Source of the DNA: Streptomyces litmocidini
Lineage (GTDB): Bacteria; Actinomycetota; Actinomycetes; Streptomycetales; Streptomycetaceae
Assembly: GCF_014649755.1 (NCBI RefSeq)
Contig: NZ_BMTQ01000007.1
Coordinates: forward strand, 1 to 64,000
Reading direction: 5' to 3'
Length of the DNA: 64,000 bases
In this document: positions 5,953 through 13,716 of the stretch, piece after piece
How positions within the stretch are numbered: position 1 is the stretch's first letter
Layout of the letters: every line of letters starts with the position of its first letter
The notes under the pieces: model-generated
Databases searched by the model: none
Told to the model about the DNA's origin: nothing
Seen by the model: only the letters and a program-made list of their open reading frames with translations
Program-made: the position numbers and the translations under genes

Positions 5953-8307
5953 TCAGCTGCGGAGGGGGCCCTCGCAGCTGTAGCTCGACGTGCCCGCGAC
6001 CTTGGTGGACCAGATCTCGACGGTTCCGAAGCTGCAGTTCATGTCGGCCAGGTTGTTCGAGGCGGCGCCGGCCCGGTCGAGGAGGAAGTAGTCGACGGTC
6101 TCGGACATGTCCTTGAAGTTCTGGTCCTCGCTCGCCCAGTTCGACAGGTTCGCGGTGATCCGGCCGGTGCAGAGGAAGCGGCGCTTGCCGGGCTCGCCGT
6201 TCTCCACGCAGTCGGGGGTGTTGTACGTGGCGGTGGCGAAGGACGCCTTCACGGACGCGAGGTCCGCGTCGCGCAGCTGGGCGTTGGGCGTGTACGTGGT
6301 GTCGGGCACGTACAGCTGGTCGACCTTGGCGATCTGCGCGTCGAGGAAGCGGTCGTAGTCGCGCTGGAGGTTCGCGTCGGACCCCAGCCGGTTGCGCCAG
6401 GCGTCGTACCCCGCCACGTCGTTCGCCCGCAGGCGGGTGTACATCTCGCGGAGCAGCGAGGGCTTCTCGGTCCAGAGGAACTCGAAGAACGTGCCCGCGT
6501 AGTTGTAGAAGCGGAAGCCGTCGCCGTCGTAGGTGGCGTTGAGGATCTGGCGCAGGTTCATCCGGGGGCCGCCGCCGGCGGTGTCGTTGATGACGCCGCG
6601 GACGAGGGACTTGCGGACGGCGATGCCGTTGTCGCGGGTGGCTCCGTCGAAGAACTCGGCCGTGCCCTCGTCCATGGCGGTGGTGCGGTCGCCCTGGTAC
6701 CAGGGGCCCTCGCCGAAGGAGCCGGGGACGGCCCAGCGGCCGTTGAGGTAGTGGGTGTACTCGTGGCGGAAGAGCTCTTCCAGCGTCAGCGAGGAGTCCT
6801 GGGGGACGCGCCGCTGGTACGTGTAGAAGGTGGCGCCGCGCTCGATGTAGACGCCGCCGTTGTTGGTGCCCATGCCGGTGAGGATGGGGTGGTAGTTCTC
6901 GTAGTCGGCGCGGGAGGCGTAGAGGACGATGTTGAGGGTCGTGTTGGTGTCGCCCGCGAGCGGCTGCTCGGTGCCGAGGACGCGGTGGTACTGCGCCTTG
7001 ACCTGCTTGCTCGCGTAGTAGAGCTGGTCGACGGTGGCCCGGTCGAGGGCGGTGCGGACCTTGAGCGCGCCGTTGTCGTAGGTGTACGTGTACGGGAAGA
7101 GCTGCTTCTCGATGTCCTCCTTGCACACGCCGTACGGCGTGCAGGCCTCGTAGGTGTTGAGCCAGGAGACGACCTTCGCCCACGGCTCGCTGCCGCGGCC
7201 GAAGGTGCCGACGACGGTGGTGAGGGTGGCGCCGAGGTCGGCGACGACGCCGTCCCTGAGGCCGTCGATCTGGCCGAAGCGGCCGTACTCGCTCAGGGCG
7301 TCGCGGGCGACCCAGGCGTTGGCGGTGCCCTTCAGGTGGCCGTAGCCCGCGAAGGCCTTGAAGGTGGCGCGGTAGGCCGGGTCGGCGGCGACGGCCGCGT
7401 GGAAGGCGCCGTCCTGGTTGCCGGGGTAGACGCCGAGGTAGTTGACGGAGAGGCCGGCGAGCGCGGCACCCGCCCAGGCCGGGTCGAGGTTGGTGGCGGG
7501 GTGCGCGGGGTCCATGGTGGCCAGGACCCGCTCGACGAGGCCGAGTTGGTGCTGGCGGAGGCCGGGGGCACTGGCCGCGTAGAGCGCTTCGCGGAGGGTG
7601 TTCGCGTTGCTCTTGGTGGCGTCGAAGGTGCGTGCGGCGGCGGCGAAGTCGGCGACGGCCCGGCGGACCGCGTCGACCGTGGGCGCGTCGGTGGTGTCGA
7701 TCTCGTCGCGCGAGTAGTCGTGGTAGGCGACGGCGTGCAGGTAGGTGAACATCTCCTCCAGGTGGGAGGTGTTCCGTCCGTCGTGCGAGGCGGAGAGGCT
7801 CGATATGCGGCGGGCGACGGCCTGGACGTGGGCGTCGGACATCACGGGGGCGAGCCGGGCGTCCCAGGTCCATATGAGGCCGCGGAGACAGCCGTCGGCG
7901 GTGACCGCCGGGTCGGCGAGGAAGTCGGCGAACCGCTCCGGGGCGAGGCCGGTGATCCCGTCGAGGGTGCAGGGGACGCCGGCGGCGGTGGTGCCGGGGA
8001 CGGCCGCGGCGAGCGACCGCGCGGTGGCGGCCGGTGCCCGGCCGGGGACGCGGCCCGTGGCGTGGCCGCCGGGGGCGGGCGCGGGCCCGAAGGTGGTGCG
8101 CGGGGCGGAGGCCCGGCGCTCGACCTCGTCGAAGGGGTTGGTTCCCGGCCGCGCCTGCGGGCCCGGCGCGCCGAGCGCGGGGGCCTGGGCGGCGGGCTGG
8201 TCGTCCGCGCCGGTCGCGGAGGCACCGGCCTGGCCGGCGGAGGCGAGGAGGGTGACCGCGATGGCGGAGGCGAGCAGGGAAGAGCGCACGCGTCGGTGGA
8301 GGGACAA
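5953..8307 (-). CDS. Secreted M9-family collagenase
   Basis: A 784-residue microbial collagenase. A Sec signal peptide (SLHRRVRSSLLASAIAVTLLASAGQAGA) is followed by a proline/alanine-rich stretch, an M9 N-terminal activator-type domain, and a zinc peptidase domain with HEYTH at residues 515-519 and the downstream MDEGTAEFF glutamate region. Polycystic-kidney or collagen-binding domains are not visible at the C-terminus. The TTG start at 8307 was chosen because AGGAG lies 5 bases before it and it places the signal peptide at the N-terminus. An in-frame ATG at 8391 would add 28 residues of non-signal sequence. Product: extracellular collagen cleavage, feeding hydroxyproline to the adjoining catabolic genes. 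Confidence 0.9.
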   Translation of the reverse strand: MSLHRRVRSSLLASAIAVTLLASAGQAGASATGADDQPAAQAPALGAPGPQARPGTNPFDEVERRASAPRTTFGPAPAPGGHATGRVPGRAPAATARSLAAAVPGTTAAGVPCTLDGITGLAPERFADFLADPAVTADGCLRGLIWTWDARLAPVMSDAHVQAVARRISSLSASHDGRNTSHLEEMFTYLHAVAYHDYSRDEIDTTDAPTVDAVRRAVADFAAAARTFDATKSNANTLREALYAASAPGLRQHQLGLVERVLATMDPAHPATNLDPAWAGAALAGLSVNYLGVYPGNQDGAFHAAVAADPAYRATFKAFAGYGHLKGTANAWVARDALSEYGRFGQIDGLRDGVVADLGATLTTVVGTFGRGSEPWAKVVSWLNTYEACTPYGVCKEDIEKQLFPYTYTYDNGALKVRTALDRATVDQLYYASKQVKAQYHRVLGTEQPLAGDTNTTLNIVLYASRADYENYHPILTGMGTNNGGVYIERGATFYTYQRRVPQDSSLTLEELFRHEYTHYLNGRWAVPGSFGEGPWYQGDRTTAMDEGTAEFFDGATRDNGIAVRKSLVRGVINDTAGGGPRMNLRQILNATYDGDGFRFYNYAGTFFEFLWTEKPSLLREMYTRLRANDVAGYDAWRNRLGSDANLQRDYDRFLDAQIAKVDQLYVPDTTYTPNAQLRDADLASVKASFATATYNTPDCVENGEPGKRRFLCTGRITANLSNWASEDQNFKDMSETVDYFLLDRAGAASNNLADMNCSFGTVEIWSTKVAGTSSYSCEGPLRS

Positions 8308-8408
8308 CAGGACTCCTGTTGGTGAGGGGGGTTGGTTCGGGGATGTGCGGGCGAACTGGTCCGGTTCGCACGGCGTATGACGGACGTTCATCGAACCGTG
8401 TGCGCTGT

Positions 8409-8437
8409 AACATAGTAATGTGAAATTGCACTGACAA
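8409..8437 (-). promoter_or_regulatory. Collagenase promoter
   Basis: TTGTCA (8432-8437) and TATGTT (8409-8414), read on the minus strand, are separated by exactly 17 bases. This gives a sigma-70-type promoter about 100 bases before the TTG start. TGTGAAAT (8419-8426, plus orientation) lies in the spacer and resembles words in the hydroxyproline gene promoters. Confidence 0.65.
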
Positions 8438-8804
8438 GAGGTGCGACGGCATCAGTTCCCCGCCGGGGCCGGAGAAACCGCGCACGGGGCTGTCCGTCCA
8501 CCCCTCCAGCCCCCACCACGCTCCTGACTACTCATGCGTGACCCGGGTGGGGGAAAAGCACGTCGCGACTCCGCGGCCGGATCGCCGTCCCGCTGTTCGC
8601 CGCCGTCGCGTCCCTGGCCGGCGCCGCCGACGCCGGGGCCGGCTGTCTCGACCACAACGCGCTCCTGGGAGACGACGCGGTCTCCCCGGGGGTCCGCGCG
8701 TTCCTCCGCTCGAAGGGTGGACTTCAGGCCGTGGCCCGTTCGACGGCGGGCTCGGGGGCCCGTTCGCCGGGCCGGGCGGAAGCGGGCAGGGGAAGGAACG
8801 GGGG
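8438..8804. other. Intergenic region with a possible secreted-protein relic
   Basis: No complete gene is seen. On the plus strand 8551-8760 reads RGRIAVPLFAAVASLAGAADAGAGCLDHNALL and onward (split here from a longer run), which looks like a signal peptide plus a short mature segment. There is no in-frame start codon before it and no recognisable domain. It may be the remains of a deleted secreted protein, or chance. Confidence 0.3.
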
Positions 8805-9872
8805 TCAGAAGCGGGCGAGGCCGGCCGTCGGGGCCTCGTGCGGCGGCCCGGCCAGGTGGTCGATCGCGCAGTGGGTGACGTCGAGTCCGACGGTGAGCAG
8901 GGTGCCCCACTGCTCGTGCGGCGGCTTGTGCGCGTCGGGCCGCATGCAGACGACGGAGTCGGCCCCGTCGTCGCCGCAGAAGGCCCGTGCCCGTTCGGCG
9001 GGCGGGAGCCCCGGCATCGCGGCCCGCACCCGGCGCAGGTGGGCGAGGCGCTCCGTCGTCATCGAGTCGGCCGGTCCGGTGTCCGCCGCCGCGAGGCCGG
9101 CGTCGAGGAAGTGGTTGGTGTGCAGCAGCCAGCCGTCCTCGGCCGCCGGGACCACCGCGAGGCCGGCGGGAGAGAGTTCCAGGCTCGCGGCGGTGGAGCC
9201 GGCGGTGACCACGGTCAGCGAGGTGGAGGCGCTGACGCGGGCCGTCGAGGCGATCTCGACGGCCCGGTCGAGGGTGTCCGCCTCGTCGAGGACGCGGCGG
9301 GCGACCGCATGCACGGGCACGCCGCCGCCGCTCGCGGAGTCGGACGCGTGGAACAGGATGTTGAAGTGCACGCCGAGACCGGCGCTGTTCACGCCGATCT
9401 TGCCGGCGGCGCCGAACTCGGTGAAGAGCTTCACCGTGCGGCCCGCGCTCGGCGTCAGTTCGTGCAGCAGCGCCTCCGGGACGAGCAGGTCGTGCCAGTC
9501 CCAGGTCTGCAGGGTCTGCGGCGCGGCCCCCGCGGGCGCGAACACCGCGGTCGAGCACTCGCCCTTCCCGGGCGTCGGGCAGCAAGCGAGGATCTCGGTG
9601 CGGGCCCCGACGGCGGCCACCGCCCAGCGCTCGACGCCGGCCGCGTCGGCACAGGCGTCCGACTCCTCGGCGAGGTTCGGCGCCCAGGCCCGGAGCGCCT
9701 CGTGGCTGCGGGTGGCGAGGGCGCGGACCCGGTCGGCGGGCAGGCCGAGGACGGCGAAGTGCTCCCGGTAGAGCTCCGCGACGCGCCGGACCTGGATACC
9801 GAACCGGGTCCCGAGCAGGGTCCCGCGCTCACGGGGGTCGGTCGTCCTGGTGGTGAGGGTGTGCAGTTCCAC
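8805..9872 (-). CDS. C45-family autoproteolytic acyltransferase/hydrolase-like protein
   Basis: A 355-residue protein of the acyl-CoA:6-aminopenicillanic acid acyltransferase (peptidase C45) type. The expected nucleophile is Cys106 in KGECSTAVF, and TWDWHDLLVP, FGAAGKIGVNSAGLGVHFN and WLLHTNHFLD follow the family pattern of an Ntn-hydrolase beta sheet. Such proteins cleave or transfer acyl groups on amides, and the natural substrate is usually unknown. The GTG start at 9872 has GAAGGA 6 bases upstream. An ATG at 9920 would add 16 residues but has no clear ribosome site and would lie next to the operator. Divergent from the LacI gene, which is its likely regulator. Confidence 0.78.
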   Translation of the reverse strand: MELHTLTTRTTDPRERGTLLGTRFGIQVRRVAELYREHFAVLGLPADRVRALATRSHEALRAWAPNLAEESDACADAAGVERWAVAAVGARTEILACCPTPGKGECSTAVFAPAGAAPQTLQTWDWHDLLVPEALLHELTPSAGRTVKLFTEFGAAGKIGVNSAGLGVHFNILFHASDSASGGGVPVHAVARRVLDEADTLDRAVEIASTARVSASTSLTVVTAGSTAASLELSPAGLAVVPAAEDGWLLHTNHFLDAGLAAADTGPADSMTTERLAHLRRVRAAMPGLPPAERARAFCGDDGADSVVCMRPDAHKPPHEQWGTLLTVGLDVTHCAIDHLAGPPHEAPTAGLARF

Positions 9873-9933
9873 GGGGGTTCCTTCGAGGCTGACGGGCCGC
9901 GCCGATGGGGCGGCGGCCATCAAGCTAGGAACG

Positions 9934-9945
9934 TAAAACGTTTTA
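9934..9945. promoter_or_regulatory. LacI-type operator palindrome
   Basis: TAAAACGTTTTA is a perfect 12-bp palindrome with the central CG step typical of LacI/GalR operators. It lies in the divergent intergenic region between the C45-like gene and the LacI gene, so one site could control both. Confidence 0.75.
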
Positions 9946-10007
9946 TGCAATGCTCGGGGACTCTTCCCTCCCGTCCTCCCAGGACGTTCCAGGACAGGCG
10001 GCGCACG

Positions 10008-11021
10008 ATGACACGGGCCCGGGGCATCACGATCAGGGACGTGGCGCGCGAGGCGGGGGTGTCCATCACCGCCGTTTCGCACGCCCTCAACGACAAGGGC
10101 ACCCTCAGCACGGCCACACGCGCGCACATCCGCGCCGTCGCCGAGCAGATGGGGTACGAGGCCGACGCCCTGGCGCGCGGGCTGCGCCGCTCCCCGATGG
10201 GCGCCGTCGGTCTGGTGCTGCGCTCCCTCGACGCCCTCGGCGACTACGCGCCGGCGGGCGTGGACGTCTTCGAGCGGTTCGTGGGCGCGGCCGCCTCACA
10301 GGCCCTGGCCCGCGGCCTCAGCCTCATGCTGGTGCCGGACCTGACGAGGCCCCCGGTCCCGCCGCTCGCCTTCTCGCTGGACGGCTACATCGTCACCGAC
10401 CCGCACGTGGACGACCCGGTCATCGCGCGCCTGGAGGAGCGCGGCATCCCGTACGTGACCTACGGACGCCCGCCCGGACGCCCGGAGTTCACCCACTGGG
10501 CCGCGGAGGACGACCGCGCCTCCGCCCGTCTGGTCCTGACCCACCTGGAGAGTGCGGGCGCCCGCTCCGTCGCCCTCGTGCGGGGCACCGACCCGAACGC
10601 CTGGAACCTGGGACACCAGGACACCTACCTCGGCTGGTGCGAGGAGCACGGCAGCACGCCACGGCTGTACGAGCTCCCGGAGCGCGCGGGGGTCGAGGGC
10701 GGCGCGGCCCTCGCCGGCCGGCTCGTCGACGAGGGGGTGCCGGACGCCGTCTTCTGTCTCACCGGGCGGCACGCGGCCGGGGTGCAGCAGGGGCTCGTGG
10801 CACGCGGTGTGCGGGTCCCCGAGCGGACCATGGTCGTCACCGGCTCCGACTCCGAGCACGCCCGCACCAGCCGCCCCGCCATCTCCGCGCTCGAGCTCGA
10901 CCCGGTCGCCGGCTCGGCGGCCCTCCTCGACATCCTCCAGTCCCTCATCGCCGGCCGCCCCGCCGACTCCCCCCGCCTCACCCGGGCCCGCTTCCGTCCG
11001 AGGGGGTCGACCCGGCGGTAG
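10008..11021 (+). CDS. LacI-family transcriptional regulator
   Basis: A 337-residue LacI/GalR repressor. The N-terminal helix-turn-helix (ITIRDVAREAGVSITAVSHALN) and hinge helix (LARGLRRSPMGAVGLV) are followed by a periplasmic-binding-protein-like effector domain. The family minor-groove segment is present, matching a CG-centred operator. It is divergent from the C45-like hydrolase with the palindrome 9934-9945 between them. It ends 1 base from the convergent ferredoxin reductase gene. The effector is unknown; it need not be a sugar given the neighbour. Confidence 0.9.
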   Translation: MTRARGITIRDVAREAGVSITAVSHALNDKGTLSTATRAHIRAVAEQMGYEADALARGLRRSPMGAVGLVLRSLDALGDYAPAGVDVFERFVGAAASQALARGLSLMLVPDLTRPPVPPLAFSLDGYIVTDPHVDDPVIARLEERGIPYVTYGRPPGRPEFTHWAAEDDRASARLVLTHLESAGARSVALVRGTDPNAWNLGHQDTYLGWCEEHGSTPRLYELPERAGVEGGAALAGRLVDEGVPDAVFCLTGRHAAGVQQGLVARGVRVPERTMVVTGSDSEHARTSRPAISALELDPVAGSAALLDILQSLIAGRPADSPRLTRARFRPRGSTRR

Positions 11022-11022
11022 G

Positions 11023-12606
11023 TCAGCGGGAAGGGAGCGGTCGGCGTCCCGGGGCGGCACGCGCGGCGGCGAGCAGCTCCTCCCTGTCGACGAGCTTCAC
11101 GCGGGGGCGTCCCTGGTGCCGGCCCGCCGCCCGCTCGCTCTCGTCGATCGCCCGCCAGCCGTCGAGGCCGACGGCCCCCGGGTGCCCGCCGGACGCCGGG
11201 TCCCCGCCGGTGGGAGCGGTGAGCAGGCCTGCTTCGAGGTCGTCGAGGAGCGCGGAGACGGTCTCCTGGGCACAGGACTTGTTGGTCCCGATGAAACCCT
11301 GGGGGCCACGCTTGATCCAGCCGGCCACGTACACGCCGGGCCGGACCCTGCCCCCCTCGTGGGGCACCGTGCCGGTCGACTCGTCGAACGGGAGGCCGGG
11401 GACGGGCCGGGCGCGGTAGCCGATCGCGCGCAGGACGAGCGAGGCCTCGACGCTCTCCACGGCCCCGGCCGTCTCGACGGTGAGGCCGGTCACCCGGTCG
11501 TCGCCGAGGATCCGGGTCGGGCGGGTCCGGAAGCGCAGGACGATGCGGCGGCGGCCCGCCACGGGGGTCCGGGCGGCCAGCTCGGCGAGCACGGCGGTCT
11601 TGGGCGTGGCGTCCGGGGGCACGTCGGCCGGCCACCCCTGGACGAGGACGTCGACGCCGTCGAGCGCGGCGAGGGCGAGCAGTTCCGGCAGGGTGAACGC
11701 GGCCTCGGCCGGTCCGCGGCGCCCGAGCACGACGACCTCGCGGACGCGGCTCGTCCGCAGCGCGGCGAGCGCCCGGTCGGAGATGTCGGTGCGGGCCAGG
11801 GCGTCGGGGTCGGCGGTGAGGACGCGGGCCACGTCGAGGGCCACATTGCCGTTGCCGATGACGACGGCCCGTTCGCCGTCCAGGGCGTAGGGGGTGGCGC
11901 TGTGGTCGGGGTGGCCGTTGTACCAGGCCACGAAATCGGTGGCGGAGGCGCTGCCGGGGAGGTCCTCTCCGACGATGCCGAGCCGTCGGTCGGTGGCCGC
12001 GCCGACGGCGTAGATCACGGCGTGGTGGTCGCGGACCAGGTCCTCGTGGTGCAGGTCGCGGCCGATCTCGGTGCCGAGCCGGTACGAGAAGCCGGGCTGG
12101 CCCTCGACGGCGCGGAACAGCCGGGCGACCCGCTGGGTGTCCTGGTGGTCGGGGGCCACCCCCGCGCGGGCGAGACCGTACGGGGTGGGCAGCCGGTCGT
12201 GGACGGTGACGGTGACGCCCGGGTACCGGAGCAGCTCGTCGGCGGCGAACAGCCCGGCCGGTCCGGCGCCGACGACGGCGACCCGCAACCCGGCCGTGGA
12301 GGTGCGGCGCCGGGCGGGCACGAGGGCCATGGGCGTGCGGTCCTCGTGCGGATGGGCGTCGTAGTAGGCCCGGTTGAGTTCGAGGAACGGCAGCTCCGCC
12401 TCGGTGAGGCCGGTGTGCGGCTTGAGCGCGTCCACCGGGCAGGCCGTCGTGCAGGCGCCGCAGTCGACGCAGGTGCGGGGGTCGACGTACAGCATCTCGG
12501 TCTGCCCGAAGCCCGGTTCGCCGGGGGCGGGGTGGATGCAGTTGACCGGGCAGGCCAGGACGCAGGAGGCGTCCGCGCAGCACGACCGGGTGACGACGTA
12601 GGTCAT
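11023..12606 (-). CDS. Ferredoxin--NADP reductase with N-terminal ferredoxin domain (FprB-like)
   Basis: A 527-residue fusion protein. Residues 1-65 are a 7Fe/8Fe-type ferredoxin with cysteine sets CCADASCVLACPVNC and CVDCGACTTACPVDA. The rest is an adrenodoxin-reductase-like FAD/NADPH module (VAVVGAGPAGLFAADEL; later VVIGNGNVALDVARVL, the NADP site; ending GWIKRGPQGFIGTNKSCA). It would pass electrons from NADPH to oxygenases. It is last in a minus-strand operon after the Baeyer-Villiger monooxygenase and the diiron oxygenase, and is the obvious electron donor for the latter. Confidence 0.92.
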   Translation of the reverse strand: MTYVVTRSCCADASCVLACPVNCIHPAPGEPGFGQTEMLYVDPRTCVDCGACTTACPVDALKPHTGLTEAELPFLELNRAYYDAHPHEDRTPMALVPARRRTSTAGLRVAVVGAGPAGLFAADELLRYPGVTVTVHDRLPTPYGLARAGVAPDHQDTQRVARLFRAVEGQPGFSYRLGTEIGRDLHHEDLVRDHHAVIYAVGAATDRRLGIVGEDLPGSASATDFVAWYNGHPDHSATPYALDGERAVVIGNGNVALDVARVLTADPDALARTDISDRALAALRTSRVREVVVLGRRGPAEAAFTLPELLALAALDGVDVLVQGWPADVPPDATPKTAVLAELAARTPVAGRRRIVLRFRTRPTRILGDDRVTGLTVETAGAVESVEASLVLRAIGYRARPVPGLPFDESTGTVPHEGGRVRPGVYVAGWIKRGPQGFIGTNKSCAQETVSALLDDLEAGLLTAPTGGDPASGGHPGAVGLDGWRAIDESERAAGRHQGRPRVKLVDREELLAAARAAPGRRPLPSR

Positions 12607-12645
12607 GGGGAGTGGTTCTCCGTTCGCGGGTCCGCGGCGTGCGGA

Positions 12646-13605
12646 TCAGGCGGCGTGCGGGGCGGGTTCGCCGCGGTGGCGGGAGGGGCGGCCGTCGATG
12701 CGCAGCGCCTTCCACACGCGCCGGGAGGCCCTGTTCATCAGGCCGATGTCCTCGGCGAGCATCCGTACGTCGGAGAAGAGGTCGCGGAGCATCTTCTCGC
12801 CGTCGGGCGACTTCCAGAAGATGTCCTTGATCACCCAGTGGGGCACGCCTATCGTCTCGGCGGTCTTCCGGTCGGGAACCATGATGACGTCGCCGAGCAC
12901 CCGCATGATCACGGGGAAGGCCACCGAGAGCGCGCCCCTGCGCGCCCGGCCGTAGCCGGGGACCTTGACGCGCAGGAACTCGTGGGCGAAGGAGATGTGC
13001 CGGGCCTCCTCGGCGACGTGGATCTGCATGAGCCGGCGCATCAGCGGGTGGATGTCCTCGCCGCCGCGCAGGATGGCCTTCTGGAGGTGGTCGATGGGCT
13101 CCTCCCCGGCGAGGACGCCGGTGAAGAAGGACTCGGGGACCAGCGAGCCGGCCAGGGGCAGGAAGCGGCTGAGGACGCGGAAGGAGCGTCGCCCGCCGGG
13201 CACGTCGGCGCCCGCGCGGTTCACGAACTCCTGGAACATCTGGGTGTGGTGGCACTCCTCCGTGACCTCGTGGGTGAGGTAGCGGAACTCCGGGTTCTGG
13301 TTGCGCAGGGCGAAGAGGTAGTCCATCACCCCGCGGATCAGGACGTTCTCGAACTGCATGCCGACCTTGACGATGTTGGCGTACCGCCACAGTCCGATGC
13401 GCGTGCGGACCTCCAACGGCTGCTCCTGGTACCAGGGGTGGCCGCCCAGGGGGTCGGCCGCGGGGAGCACCCAGCGGGGGTCCGTCGGGTCGATGGCGAA
13501 GTCGGGGTGGTCCCAGTCGATGTCGGCGAACGCGTCGAAGTGGATGCGCACCGAGGCCTCGGACAGGGTCCGGAGCCTCTCGTGGTAGCTCTGCACGCTG
13601 GTCAT
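12646..13605 (-). CDS. AurF-like diiron oxygenase
   Basis: A 319-residue helical protein of the p-aminobenzoate N-oxygenase (AurF) family. Two carboxylate-histidine motifs supply the diiron site: EECHH at residues 116-120 and EEARH at 199-203. A HP(L)MRR segment and ASRRVWKALRIDG tail also fit. AurF-type enzymes oxidise amines to nitro groups or hydroxylate carbon. Here the substrate is unknown. The operon neighbours supply a ferredoxin reductase (39-base gap) and a flavin monooxygenase (111-base gap). Relatives in mycobacteria and streptomycetes are often annotated only as metal-dependent hydrolases. Confidence 0.85.
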   Translation of the reverse strand: MTSVQSYHERLRTLSEASVRIHFDAFADIDWDHPDFAIDPTDPRWVLPAADPLGGHPWYQEQPLEVRTRIGLWRYANIVKVGMQFENVLIRGVMDYLFALRNQNPEFRYLTHEVTEECHHTQMFQEFVNRAGADVPGGRRSFRVLSRFLPLAGSLVPESFFTGVLAGEEPIDHLQKAILRGGEDIHPLMRRLMQIHVAEEARHISFAHEFLRVKVPGYGRARRGALSVAFPVIMRVLGDVIMVPDRKTAETIGVPHWVIKDIFWKSPDGEKMLRDLFSDVRMLAEDIGLMNRASRRVWKALRIDGRPSRHRGEPAPHAA

Positions 13606-13716
13606 GGTCGTCCTCGGTCTCTCGCGGTCGGCTGTCCGGAGGCGCTTTTCTGAGGGGGTTCCGGAGGGCTTTCGAGGGCCTTCCGAGGGTTTTTCCGAGG
13701 GTGTCCGGGAGGGGCG

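Noticed and set aside
4945..8325. Plus-strand open frame of 1126 codons across the epimerase and collagenase
   Set aside because: Gly/Val-rich composition typical of the antisense of high-GC genes; no domain, and the collagenase on the other strand is certain.
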